Shown here in pieces: positions 26,465 through 35,013 of a stretch of DNA of 64,000 bases. The stretch covers positions 1 to 64,000 of the forward strand of contig CANMBU010000005.1 of assembly GCA_947496175.1 (NCBI GenBank). Reading direction: 5' to 3'. The translations under genes and the position numbers were made by a program. The first letter of the stretch is position 1. Every line of letters begins with the position of its first letter. The stretch is from an uncultured Roseovarius sp. (GTDB lineage: Bacteria; Pseudomonadota; Alphaproteobacteria; Rhodobacterales; Rhodobacteraceae). The notes below the pieces were generated by a model. It had not been told where the DNA came from. It made no database searches and saw nothing but the letters and a program-made list of their open reading frames with translations.

Positions 26465-27616
26465 ATGCTCAAAATAATGGGTAGTCTCACGAATAACGGC
26501 ACCAAAATCGAGGGTTCGGGCGGGTCCGAAGCTGAGATTTCGAGCTCAGCGTCCTGTGACTCGCTGAACAATTACGAACACGACGAGAAAACCTCTCGGG
26601 ACCGAGCCTCAATCGCTCTGCCCGCTCATGTGACCAGCTCCGCCGCGCTCGACCGGCTGATCGACACCGCGCGCGACTACGCCGAGGCCTCTACAGCTGA
26701 CAATACCAACAAGGCCTACTCGGCCGACTGGAAACACTTCACCCGCTGGTGCCGGCTGAAAGGCACAGAACCTCTGCCCCCCTCACCCGAGATGGTTGGA
26801 CTTTATGTGGCTGATTTGGCTGCACCAGCCGGGAATGCCCCTGCCCTTTCGGTCTCCACGATTGAGCGTCGTCTCTCGGGGCTTGCCTGGAACTACAGGC
26901 AGCGCGGGTTCACGCTTGATCGCAAGGACCGCCACATCGCCACGGTTCTGGCCGGGATCAAACGCAAGCATGCGCGCCCGCCGGTCCAGAAGGAAGCGAT
27001 CCTGCCCGAGGACATCCAGGCCATGGTGGGCACCCTTCCCTATGATCTCCGCGGGCTGCGGGATCGGGCGATCTTGCTTTTGGGCTATGCTGGAGGTCTC
27101 CGTCGCTCCGAGATCGTGAGCCTTGACGTGCACAAGAATGATACGCCGGACTCCGGCGGTTGGATCGAGATTTTCGACGGCGGCGCCCTGCTCACCCTCA
27201 ATGCCAAGACCGGATGGCGCGAGGTTGAGGTCGGGCGTGGCTCAAGCGACCAGACCTGTCCCGTCCACGCGCTTGAGCAATGGCTACACTTTGCGAAGAT
27301 CGACTTTGGGCCGGTCTTCGTGCGCACCTCGCGGGACGGCAAGCGTGCCCTCGAGTCCCGCCTCTCCGACAAGCACATAGCGCGACTGATCAAGGCAACC
27401 GTTATGAAGAGTGGCATCAGATCCGATTTGCCCGAAGCGAAACGGCTGGCAATGTTCTCAGGGCATTCCTTGCGCGCCGGGCTCGCCTCGTCGGCGGAAG
27501 TCGATGAACGCTACGTGCAGAAACAGCTCGGCCATGCGTCCGCCGAGATGACCCGGCGCTACCAGCGCAGACGCGACAGGTTTCGGGTGAACCTGACAAA
27601 AGCTGCAGGGCTGTGA
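26465..27616 (+). CDS. Tyrosine-type site-specific recombinase/integrase
   Basis: 383 residues. The N-terminal SAM-like DNA-binding domain (residues ~60-170; NKAYSADWKHFTRWC) is followed by the catalytic domain with Arg in GGLRRSEIVSLDV, HSLRAG (H-x-x-R) and the C-terminal LGHASAEMTRRYQRRRDRF holding the nucleophilic Tyr. All catalytic positions are present. The first ~45 residues are low-complexity, and the start could also be the ATG at 26477. It probably acts on the inverted repeat just upstream. Confidence 0.85.
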   Translation: MLKIMGSLTNNGTKIEGSGGSEAEISSSASCDSLNNYEHDEKTSRDRASIALPAHVTSSAALDRLIDTARDYAEASTADNTNKAYSADWKHFTRWCRLKGTEPLPPSPEMVGLYVADLAAPAGNAPALSVSTIERRLSGLAWNYRQRGFTLDRKDRHIATVLAGIKRKHARPPVQKEAILPEDIQAMVGTLPYDLRGLRDRAILLLGYAGGLRRSEIVSLDVHKNDTPDSGGWIEIFDGGALLTLNAKTGWREVEVGRGSSDQTCPVHALEQWLHFAKIDFGPVFVRTSRDGKRALESRLSDKHIARLIKATVMKSGIRSDLPEAKRLAMFSGHSLRAGLASSAEVDERYVQKQLGHASAEMTRRYQRRRDRFRVNLTKAAGL

Positions 27617-28034
27617 AGCTCAGGAATCTTGACGTGTTGGTGAAGCGCTAAGGTGAAATTCCAGCACTTCAGTATTCAGCTTACTGCTTCAATTGAAATC
27701 AGGAACTAAACGCGACAACAAGTCATCCTCAGAGGGTTCCTCGTCCTCTTCGAGGGCGCTGACGGTACCTTCATGATCGTCATGCATATCTGGTATATCA
27801 GGCTTCATATGTGCAAAATATATGCATTATGCAATGTACTCAAGTACCAACTCGAATCCATCTAGATGCCAAGCCGTATATCATCAAAGGACCCGAGGTT
27901 AAGAACTCTCAAACCGCGTTCATTGCATAGAAACCTGAGTCTTTGTGACGAACAGCACCACAGAGTACCCCATTGCAATCGTTTATAAACGGTAGTTTAA
28001 TAGCGATACCTTAAATTGCAAACGGCCCGATTTC
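27617..28034. other. AT-rich gap before serine recombinase, possible res site
   Basis: 418 bases with markedly lower GC than the neighbours and many in-frame stops. CGTTTATAAACG at 27980-27991 is a perfect 12-base palindrome with a central TA, as expected for the crossover point of a serine-resolvase site, and lies 44 bases before the recombinase start. I could not identify the accessory subsites of a full res site. Confidence 0.35.
27689..27808 (-). CDS. Possible 39-residue acidic peptide
   Basis: A short frame in the AT-rich gap encodes a strongly acidic peptide (HDDHEGTVSALEEDEEPSEDD) ending LLSRLVPDFN. The pattern is too biased to be random translation of AT-rich DNA, but no ribosome-binding site precedes the ATG and I know no homologue. 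It might be the remnant C-terminus of a larger gene. Confidence 0.22.
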   Translation of the reverse strand: MKPDIPDMHDDHEGTVSALEEDEEPSEDDLLSRLVPDFN

Positions 28035-28943
28035 ATGCCCCTGATAGGCTATGCGCGCGTCTCAACCGAGGATCAGACCCCCCTGCCCCAGTCTGAAGCC
28101 CTGCAAACCGCGGGATGCGTCGAGATCTTTGAAGAGCACGCCTCTGGCGGCAATCGCGCGCGGCCGGTGCTTGCGCGTGTTCTCGAGCGTGTCCAGACCG
28201 GCGACACGCTGGTCGTCGTGCGGATCGACAGGCTTGCGCGATCTCTGTCGCACTTGCTGGAGGTGATCGAGCGGCTGGAGGCCAAGGGCGCTTTTTTCCG
28301 GTCCCTCCAGGACCCGATCGACACGGCATCGCCACAGGGCAAGTTCACACTGCAGGTTCTGGGCGCCGCGGCCGAGTTCGAACGCGCGCTGATCCGCGAA
28401 CGCACCAAGGCGGGGCTGGCGTCGGCACGCGCCAAAGGGCGCGTAGGCGGCAACCCTGGACTTCGCACCAAGGATCCTGCTGCGCTGCGCAAGGTCCGGC
28501 TGGCGCGACAGGACGGCTACATGGAGCGCCTGAACGAGACCGCGCAGGATTGGGTGCCCCATGTGCGCCGCTTGCGCCCCGATATGGCTTGGGAAGACGT
28601 GCTGCGGATTATCAATGGCCCCCTGCCCCCAGATCGCCATTGGACCCAAAGCCGCCTGCTCCGCGCCGTGAAAGCATATGTGCGCGACGGCTTTCTGCCC
28701 GATGAAGTGCTTGGCCGCGCCGGACGCCGCGAAACCGACGATCGACTGCCTGCCATCGTTGCGGCCATCAAGGGGGCAGACCCGGACATCACGCTTCAGG
28801 CGATCTGTGATCGGCTGGAGTCGATGCGTGAGCGCACCCCTCGGGGTCGTGCCAGCTGGCAGCCGTCTTCGGTCAAGATGTTGCTCGAACGAGCGGAGCG
28901 GCTTGGACTAATTTCATCAGAATCGGCTCACTCCCAAATGTAA
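28035..28943 (+). CDS. Serine recombinase (resolvase/invertase family), extended C-terminus
   Basis: 302 residues. The N-terminal resolvase domain starts LIGYARVSTEDQ with catalytic Ser10, then VVVRIDRLARSL and GAAAEFERALIRERT. The usual resolvase ends near 190; this one carries ~120 further residues (DRLPAIVAAIKGADPDITLQ, then a second HTH-like SSVKMLLERAERLGLI). It could resolve transposon cointegrates (TniR role) or plasmid multimers, and lies between the tni cluster and repA. The candidate crossover palindrome is just upstream. Confidence 0.85.
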   Translation: MPLIGYARVSTEDQTPLPQSEALQTAGCVEIFEEHASGGNRARPVLARVLERVQTGDTLVVVRIDRLARSLSHLLEVIERLEAKGAFFRSLQDPIDTASPQGKFTLQVLGAAAEFERALIRERTKAGLASARAKGRVGGNPGLRTKDPAALRKVRLARQDGYMERLNETAQDWVPHVRRLRPDMAWEDVLRIINGPLPPDRHWTQSRLLRAVKAYVRDGFLPDEVLGRAGRRETDDRLPAIVAAIKGADPDITLQAICDRLESMRERTPRGRASWQPSSVKMLLERAERLGLISSESAHSQM

Positions 28944-29285
28944 CTTGCAGAGGCTCAAACAGCTGAATCTATCGCTCCAAGCACCGTCAGAAGGTCAATT
29001 GTGCCATTGGTTGCATGGGTTTAGCCAATACCGTCCAAACAATTCTCATGAGTGGCTTGAAACACGAGCTCGTAGACTTAATGCAATAAAATCAAAGTCT
29101 TGCGCTTATCTTGATGTGACTGTACGTATTGGTGCTGTGGATAACTTTCACACTACATCTAGATTCTTCTTGCCGGACTCACTGGATCGTGGCATTCCCG
29201 TTCTGACGGTAAAACGCGTCAGACACGCTGTACACCGTCAGAATGACCAAGAGCCTCAACAGAGGCCGAGAATGGGCGGCAGGAC
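28944..29285. promoter_or_regulatory. repA upstream region with three ACCGTCAGAA copies
   Basis: 342-base gap. The decamer ACCGTCAGAA occurs at 28983-28992 and 29234-29243, and its exact complement TTCTGACGGT at 29201-29210, giving a 10-base inverted repeat with a 23-base spacer 43 bases before repA. repABC operons are autoregulated by RepA/RepB binding upstream of repA, so this is a good candidate operator. A 125-codon open frame here (28945-29322) has no coding character and overlaps repA; I do not call it. Confidence 0.5.
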
Positions 29286-30485
29286 ATGGATGATCGTAAC
29301 GTTGGATACACGCAAGGCATAGGCTCTTCCGACATCGGAGCATTTGCAGACAATCTGGCGGAATCTTTGGATCGCCAGATGAAGATCGCTTTCGAACCCG
29401 AAGAACGAAAGTCCCTGCGCCGTTTCAGTTCTACCGAAGTTGCCAGCCTCCTGCGCGTAAGCACATCTAATATGCGCAACCGGCACAAAGACGGCAGCTT
29501 CCCGGAAGTGCACACAGACAACCGCGGGCACAGGTTCTACACAGCCCAAGAGATTGATTACTTGCGCGATATTCTGGGGCGCACTGGAAAGAACGCACAA
29601 AGCTACCGCCCAGGTCGACGTGATGGCGATCGTCTCCAGGTGATATCTGTCGTCAATTTCAAAGGCGGATCGTCAAAAACGACAGCAACGATCCATCTTG
29701 CACAACGGTATGCCTTGCGAGGCTACCGAGTGTTGGTCTTGGATCTCGATCCGCAGGCAAGTTTGACCACCTTTTTCGGCTTTCGGCCTGAGCTCGAGTT
29801 CGCCGAAGGCGGCACAATCTATGATGCTCTGAGATATGAGGATCAAGTTCCGCTCTCAAACGTCATCCAAAAGACATACTTCCATAAACTCGACATGGTG
29901 CCAGCCGGTTTGATGCTCTCGGAGTACGAAACCGAGACCGCAAACGCACTCGCCCGTCGCGTACAACCCATCTTTGCAGAGCGCCTCGCTTTGGCGCTGG
30001 AAGAGGTTGAGGCAAACTACGACATCGTTTTGATCGACTGCCCGCCTCAACTTGGTTTTTTGACCCTTACGGCGTTGGCAGCCTCGACGGGGCTTTTGGT
30101 AACCGTGGTACCTGGCATGCTCGACATCGCTTCCATGAGCCAATTCCTGAAACTTGCTTCGGAAACGGTCAAGGCCGTGGAAGAAGCCATCGGTCGGCGT
30201 GTTACCTGGGATTTTGTCAAGTTCCTGATTACCAGATATGAACCGTCTGACGGGCCGCAGACCCAAATGGCAGGCTACCTGAGATCGATTCTGGCAGGTC
30301 AGGTCATGACAGAGCCAATGCTGAAGTCTACGGCAATCTCCGACGCGGGGATGACCCAGCAGACCGTCTACGAAGTAGATCCAAGCCAGTTCATCAGAAA
30401 GACAATTGATCGCGCCCTGACTAGCGTAAACGGCGTTGGCGATGAACTGGAGCAGACGATCCAAATGGCATGGGGGCGTCGCTGA
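29286..30485 (+). CDS. repA: Plasmid partitioning ATPase RepA (ParA family)
   Basis: 399 residues. An N-terminal helix-turn-helix region (FSSTEVASLLRVSTSNMRNR) precedes the ParA ATPase: deviant Walker A VNFKGGSSKTT, VLVLDLDPQASLT, and VLIDCPPQLG. In repABC replicons RepA with RepB segregates the plasmid and represses the operon. The length and order repA-repB-repC are canonical. Start ATG 29286 is preceded by GGCAGGAC. The stop overlaps the repB start (TGATG). Confidence 0.93.
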   Translation: MDDRNVGYTQGIGSSDIGAFADNLAESLDRQMKIAFEPEERKSLRRFSSTEVASLLRVSTSNMRNRHKDGSFPEVHTDNRGHRFYTAQEIDYLRDILGRTGKNAQSYRPGRRDGDRLQVISVVNFKGGSSKTTATIHLAQRYALRGYRVLVLDLDPQASLTTFFGFRPELEFAEGGTIYDALRYEDQVPLSNVIQKTYFHKLDMVPAGLMLSEYETETANALARRVQPIFAERLALALEEVEANYDIVLIDCPPQLGFLTLTALAASTGLLVTVVPGMLDIASMSQFLKLASETVKAVEEAIGRRVTWDFVKFLITRYEPSDGPQTQMAGYLRSILAGQVMTEPMLKSTAISDAGMTQQTVYEVDPSQFIRKTIDRALTSVNGVGDELEQTIQMAWGRR

Positions 30486-31453
30486 TGGCCCGAAACATCT
30501 TCAACCAGCCTCCAAAGGATGAGACGGGGAGCGCAGTCCCCTCCCCTACCCCGCCAAAAGCGGCAAAGCTACCGGGATCTGTTGGTGGATTGCGCGACTC
30601 TTTGCGCGAGATCACAGCAAACTCGATCCGCGACATCGAGCCCGACCAGATTGACATGGATGGTCTGCGCGATCGGTTGGTGCTGGAAGATTCCAGCATC
30701 GATGAGTTGGCCGAGAGCATTCGCAAGCATGGCCAACAAGTGCCCATCATGGTTCGCCCATCAACCCAACCGGACAGATACCGCATCATCTACGGTCGCC
30801 GCAGGCTTGCGGCGATCCGTAAGGTTGGTGGAACGGTCAAGGCGATCGTTCGAACCTTGGATGATGACGCATCTCTGATCGCTCAGGGCCAGGAGAACAA
30901 CCTCAGGCTAGATCCGTCTTTCATCGAGAAGTCATTATTTATCAAAGAGATGCAGGAATCCGGGTACAAACCCGGCGTCATTCAGGATGCTCTAGGCCTG
31001 ACCCGGCAAGGCGTATCCAACCACAGGGTTGTTATTGAGCAACTGCCTGACGGGCTTGTTCAACTCATCGGGCCAGCACATGGCATCGGACGACGGCAGT
31101 GGGGTGATCTGGCTGCCTTATCGGTGAAGGTAGATTTGGTGGACATCGCCAAAGAGACAATCGCCGCCCTGCCCGACGACACTCCAAGTTCCGAAAAATT
31201 CCAGGCGGTCTACTCGGCTTGCGCAAGCAAAACGCGTAACGACGAAAAGCCTCCCAATCGTGGTCTGACATCGGTCATCAAAAATGAGCACGGCAGTTCT
31301 TTGGGCACGCTGACTGTCGATGAGAAAGCAATCGCTATCAAGGTCGCCAAAAAGGACAACCCAGAATTCGGCCAATGGTTCGAAGAGCGCGCGGAAGCAA
31401 CGCTTTTGCAGCTCTTCGAACAGTGGCGGAATGAGAGCGGCTCTGGGTCCTAA
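30485..31453 (+). CDS. repB: Plasmid partitioning protein RepB (ParB family)
   Basis: 322 residues. ParB N-terminal nuclease-like fold (ELAESIRKHGQQVPIMVRP; IYGRRRLAAIRKVG) and a central HTH (YKPGVIQDALGLTRQGVSNH) for binding parS. ATG 30485 overlaps the repA stop; the frame is open slightly upstream but inside repA. It would bind the 16-base palindromes downstream of repC. Confidence 0.92.
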   Translation: MARNIFNQPPKDETGSAVPSPTPPKAAKLPGSVGGLRDSLREITANSIRDIEPDQIDMDGLRDRLVLEDSSIDELAESIRKHGQQVPIMVRPSTQPDRYRIIYGRRRLAAIRKVGGTVKAIVRTLDDDASLIAQGQENNLRLDPSFIEKSLFIKEMQESGYKPGVIQDALGLTRQGVSNHRVVIEQLPDGLVQLIGPAHGIGRRQWGDLAALSVKVDLVDIAKETIAALPDDTPSSEKFQAVYSACASKTRNDEKPPNRGLTSVIKNEHGSSLGTLTVDEKAIAIKVAKKDNPEFGQWFEERAEATLLQLFEQWRNESGSGS

Positions 31454-31504
31454 CCCAAGCCACACAGAGTAACACGAGCAGAGGAGAAAAGCGAAGACCA
31501 GAAA

Positions 31505-31556
31505 GAAAAGAGCCCCCCAAAGTTTCCCCTGGAGAGCCCTCATCATTCGATTAGCA
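31505..31556 (-). ncRNA. repABC counter-transcribed antisense RNA (incompatibility RNA)
   Basis: In the 238-base repB-repC gap the minus strand shows TTGACC (31586-31591), a 17-base spacer and TACATC (31563-31568). About 10 bases on begins a short segment ending in a G/C-rich stem of 11 pairs including G-U pairs (GAGGGCTCTCC with GGGGGGCTCTT) followed by TTTTC. This promoter-short RNA-terminator arrangement is exactly where alphaproteobacterial repABC plasmids encode the antisense RNA that limits repC expression. RNA ends are estimated. Confidence 0.65.
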
Positions 31557-31562
31557 CTCATG

Positions 31563-31591
31563 ATGTAGCAACCTCCAGCAAACCGGTCAAG
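31563..31591 (-). promoter_or_regulatory. Promoter of the antisense RNA
   Basis: TTGACC and TACATC on the minus strand with optimal 17-base spacing, directed away from repC towards repB. Next to it, 31596-31608 (CACCGATTCGGTG) is an odd-centred palindrome in the presumed repC leader. Confidence 0.55.
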
Positions 31592-31691
31592 AGTCACCGA
31601 TTCGGTGGACGTGTTTTTATTGCCTTTTTCTGAGCGAAATCTCGGGAAGAGACGGGAAAGTTGTGGGCCAAACGGTCGTCGTAAACAAACC

Positions 31692-32747
31692 ATGGCATTT
31701 ATAAAACTGTCGATCGAAGCCGCAGGTGCTGATGCAGCCCCCGGCTCATTTCCCCCATCTGAAACCGACGTCTGGACCATCTTCAGAGCCCTGAGAGACG
31801 CGCGCAGCGTGTTTGGTCTACGTCCTGGCCACATACAGACACTTCAAGCCATGCTCAGTTTTCTGAAGCCTGGCCATGGTGAAACGGTTTTTGCGTCGAA
31901 CAATTCCATCTGCCAGCGCGTTGGCGGAATCGACGAACGGACACTCCGCAGGCACATCAACCGCTTCGTTGAACTCGGTTTCATCAAGCGCAATGACAGC
32001 TCGAACCGAAAGCGCTACCGCGTTCGCTCATCCGGCGGAGAGTGCATCAGTTATGGATTGTCTCTCGCCCCCCTGCTCCGACGTGCGAGCGAGCTTATCG
32101 CCATCGCGCAAGAGATGGAGAATAACCGGCGCGATCAGATATTTGTCCGCAAACAGATCCTTACAAAGCTCGCCCATTTGGAAGAGCACGATCCCAGCAA
32201 CGCATTCATCAACCACGCACGGAGATCTCTACGCAGGAAGCTGAGCCTCCCCGAATACCACGCACTGCTCGCCAATACAGATGCAGAATGCCAGAGTTTG
32301 TCTGCCCCGGATGACCCACCAGAAACTTTGAAATTGCCCGCCAATGACGGACAAACTGTCCGGCACCAATCTAAGTCTGAAGAAGAAAAAAAAGATTTAG
32401 ATAGCAAACTAGGCGATGAAGCACTGAAACCAGACTTGCTAACCTCAGTCTGCGATCAGGCGACATCGTTCTCCACAGAGAGACTTAGAAACTGGTTGGA
32501 CATTGAAAACCATGCTCGAACACTTGCACCCATGATGGGCATTCACCCAGAAACATTCGAGAAAGCCAAGAATGCTGTAGGAGCTCAGAAAGCGTCATGC
32601 GCGATCTTCATCATGCTACAGCTTGGAAAACGCATCAGGGACTTTGGAGCGTATTTTCACAGTATCACCCTGGGTCAAAGGCAAAACCAATTTGATCCAT
32701 TAGCTTTGATCAAGCGACTGTCCGAAACCAATGAGCGAACCGTCTAA
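31692..32747 (+). CDS. repC: Replication initiator RepC
   Basis: 351 residues. N-terminal domain with winged helix (FASNNSICQRVGGIDERTLRRHINRFVELGFI; positions ~70-105) and a C-terminal domain (RNWLDIENHARTLAPMMGIHP; later GKRIRDFGAYFHSIT) joined by a lysine/acidic linker. RepC initiates at an origin inside its own gene; the AT-rich stretch at about 32376-32420 is a plausible location. ATG 31692 gives the usual length; an upstream start at 31605 would read through the antisense-RNA leader. Confidence 0.92.
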   Translation: MAFIKLSIEAAGADAAPGSFPPSETDVWTIFRALRDARSVFGLRPGHIQTLQAMLSFLKPGHGETVFASNNSICQRVGGIDERTLRRHINRFVELGFIKRNDSSNRKRYRVRSSGGECISYGLSLAPLLRRASELIAIAQEMENNRRDQIFVRKQILTKLAHLEEHDPSNAFINHARRSLRRKLSLPEYHALLANTDAECQSLSAPDDPPETLKLPANDGQTVRHQSKSEEEKKDLDSKLGDEALKPDLLTSVCDQATSFSTERLRNWLDIENHARTLAPMMGIHPETFEKAKNAVGAQKASCAIFIMLQLGKRIRDFGAYFHSITLGQRQNQFDPLALIKRLSETNERTV

Positions 32748-32748
32748 T

Positions 32749-32764
32749 GTCCACCGCGGTGGAC
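32749..32764. other. parS-like palindrome 1 (centromere)
   Basis: GTCCACCGCGGTGGAC, a perfect 16-base palindrome two bases after the repC stop. Position downstream of repC, length and identity to the second copy fit the partition sites bound by RepB in repABC plasmids. Confidence 0.7.
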
Positions 32765-32881
32765 TTCTAACGTGATGCGGCGCTTATGGCGGCGACAACT
32801 GTCTAAACGCTCCGAAGCGGCAAAGCCACACCGCCTCTGGCGACGCGTGTCGGTCGTTCAGTTTATCAAGGACCAGCAGAT

Positions 32882-32897
32882 GTCCACCGCGGTGGAC
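32882..32897. other. parS-like palindrome 2 (centromere)
   Basis: Second identical copy of GTCCACCGCGGTGGAC, 133 bases from the first. No gene lies between them, so both sit in a dedicated cis-acting region of ~235 bases between repC and the fic gene. Confidence 0.7.
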
Positions 32898-32983
32898 AAG
32901 TGACACACGAGTGAGCCTTAGTGGAAATCTCGCCACCCAAGAAAGAAGTCGGCGGCCAGGCATTTCTCCCTGAATCCCTAACG

Positions 32984-34186
32984 TTATTGTGGCAAGTCAC
33001 CATCTCCAAAGAGATTTGGAAAGAGCCGCTCTCGATAGTCCAACGGAAACGCCAACCGAACGGGCGTCTTCGGCGAGGCGGAAGTCAGGTATCCAGCGGT
33101 GGTCAGTTTGCTCAGCGTATTGCGTCCCGTGCGCTCGGACGTCTTGAGCACAATTTGCGCGTCGCCACGTTCCAGTGCGCCATGCCGAAGAACCGCCGAA
33201 ACCAGTTCCGGCGCTCGCTTGTCATCGATGGTATCTGCAACAAGACGACGATACCGTTGGTCCAGTCCGCCGAGATCGAACAGCTTCGCGGAGAACGTGA
33301 TCTGGTCGAGCGTCACTTTCAGAAACCATTCGCTGAACGTCTTTAGTGCCGCCTCTGACAGGTTGCCGCGCCCGTCTCGGTCTCCGCGGCGTGGGCTGTC
33401 GGCCAGATCCATCATCCGTTTGTACTCGCCCCGATCGGTCAGTCCGCGAGCCAGCCCACGCGAAACGGACCAGAGCCCCTGGCCACCGATCCCTGCTGTG
33501 AGGGCCATGGCATGAGACATCAATCTGCTGACACGACCGTTGCCATCCGGGAAAGGGTGGATGTAGTTCAGCCGGTGATGTGCAGACGCGATCGCGATGA
33601 TCCGTCCGCTCGAAGACCGCGCCGCAATTTGAAACCGTTTGTCAAAGTGATCCATGAAAGCCGCAACGCGCGACGATGATGGAGGTAGGTGGCGCCCGAC
33701 CGCAACTTCCCGATCGCCTTCCTGGCGCATACGTCCCGGAACGATGGGCTCCTGTGTGCCGTCGGGATGTTCGATGACCCGAAACTCGTCAGGCATCTCG
33801 TCGTAGAAGCTCTTATGGACCCAAGTCAGGAATTCGACAGATGTGGGGCGGGGCAGGGTGCCCTTGCGATGCATCTCATCGATGGCCCGTTGAACGATGA
33901 CGTGCGCCCGGGCCTCAAGGGCGAGAGGGCGAGTTTCTTCCTCAAGCTCGGCGCCAGCTAGCGCCCTTTCGATGTCGCGGGGCCGTGTGTTGTGTCCTTC
34001 GATCAGGTTGGAGTAGTAGCAGTTCATCACGCGGACGAGATCGGCAAGCTCGGCTGCGCTGTCAGGATGCAGCCCTTGTCCCAGCCCGGTGGCCTCCCTC
34101 TGGATGTCGACCGAAAGGTCTGCCAATTCTGTAGGAATATGCTCCTCGAAGAAGCAGGGTTCGATTCTGGCGGGTGTTTCCAGCAT
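32984..34186 (-). CDS. Fic-domain protein (AMPylator) with N-terminal inhibitory helix
   Basis: 400 residues. The Fic motif HPFPDGNGR lies at 210-218 and the autoinhibitory motif SNLIEG at 59-64, placing it among class II Fic enzymes that hold their own brake. A winged-helix-like C-terminus (RTGRNTLSKLTTAGYLTSA) follows. Such proteins transfer AMP or related groups to target proteins. No separate antitoxin gene is seen, in line with internal inhibition. I chose the ATG at 34186 (LETPARIEPCFFEEHIP, normal Fic N-terminus); the frame is open to 34231. It lies between the partition sites and the accessory cassette. Confidence 0.85.
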   Translation of the reverse strand: MLETPARIEPCFFEEHIPTELADLSVDIQREATGLGQGLHPDSAAELADLVRVMNCYYSNLIEGHNTRPRDIERALAGAELEEETRPLALEARAHVIVQRAIDEMHRKGTLPRPTSVEFLTWVHKSFYDEMPDEFRVIEHPDGTQEPIVPGRMRQEGDREVAVGRHLPPSSSRVAAFMDHFDKRFQIAARSSSGRIIAIASAHHRLNYIHPFPDGNGRVSRLMSHAMALTAGIGGQGLWSVSRGLARGLTDRGEYKRMMDLADSPRRGDRDGRGNLSEAALKTFSEWFLKVTLDQITFSAKLFDLGGLDQRYRRLVADTIDDKRAPELVSAVLRHGALERGDAQIVLKTSERTGRNTLSKLTTAGYLTSASPKTPVRLAFPLDYRERLFPNLFGDGDLPQ

Positions 34187-34502
34187 TTTTGCCGATCTTC
34201 TATGTTTGCAAAGCAATTGAAAAATATACACATTTCGGGTTTAGAGGCAAGGTTTTGCCGATATGCGTTGCCGATCTTGCCTGCCGATCTGAATTTGCTG
34301 TTCCAAATCAAGGGCTTCTGGAGACGGTCCGGTATTGAGCCGTTTGTTGAGGACCCGTTGGTTTTTGAGAAGGACAGGGTCCGTACCCGGGAAAAGTGAA
34401 AGTGTCCTTCGGGTTTTGTGACTGACGGATGAGGGCCTTTGGGGCCCCTCAGATGGGTCCGGGCCGGATTCCGGTCTGTTTTTCCTGATGAAGGGCATTC
34501 CC
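34187..34502. other. Gap between fic and accessory cassette
   Basis: 316 bases without a credible gene. A hairpin (TGAGGGCC paired with GGCCCCTCA, one bulge) at 34430-34451 precedes the next gene by 50 bases and could be a terminator or attenuator. Otherwise nothing recognisable. Confidence 0.35.
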
Positions 34503-34973
34503 ATGCAAACAGGTGTCTTGCGCGTGTTGCGCGCGACCGCCGCCTCGTGGTGGCGACACAAGGAACTGCGCCGAACCGGCCAGACGGAGCTGGCGCAGCG
34601 GCTCGAACGCGAGACTGTGTTGCGCAATCTCGGATATCTCAGGCAGGCTGAAACATTGCCGAATGCCCATGTGATCTGTGGCGATGGCGGGACGTTTGTC
34701 CAGCTCGGCTGGACCACCGTGTCGACTTTCGCGCCAATCGAGCGCTTTCCCTTGGCCGCTCTAGCGGTCGCACGTGGGACGCCGTTCATCGATATCCGAC
34801 CCGTCAACAATGTCATCGCATTCGCGAACCTGCCCCGCGTGACACGAGACGGATCGGTCGACCCTGAACCTTGGGGTCCCGGCCGGGCCGTCTCTCTAAC
34901 CACCTACATCGACATGGTCGAAGAGCTTGGTGCCAGGATCGTCAACGATCCACGTGCCAGTCGGCCAGCCTGA
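34503..34973 (+). CDS. Uncharacterised plasmid protein
   Basis: 156 residues, basic N-terminus (QTGVLRVLRATAASWWRHKEL) followed by a mixed alpha/beta region (ICGDGGTFVQLGWTTVSTFA; FIDIRPVNNVIAFANLPR). No family recognised, no membrane segment. GAAGGG seven bases before ATG 34503 supports this start over an ATG 15 bases upstream. It leads the cassette that continues with the ArdC-like gene 40 bases later. Confidence 0.65.
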   Translation: MQTGVLRVLRATAASWWRHKELRRTGQTELAQRLERETVLRNLGYLRQAETLPNAHVICGDGGTFVQLGWTTVSTFAPIERFPLAALAVARGTPFIDIRPVNNVIAFANLPRVTRDGSVDPEPWGPGRAVSLTTYIDMVEELGARIVNDPRASRPA

Positions 34974-35013
34974 TCACTATCCCCTCACACCAACACTCGA
35001 AAGGAGGCCAGCC

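Noticed and set aside
28945..29322. 125-codon plus-strand frame before repA
   Set aside because: No recognisable protein character, it overlaps the repA start and runs through the operator-like repeats.
34241..34903. 220-codon minus-strand frame opposite the 34503 gene
   Set aside because: Arg/Ser/Pro-rich antisense reading; the plus strand has the ribosome-binding site and a better protein.
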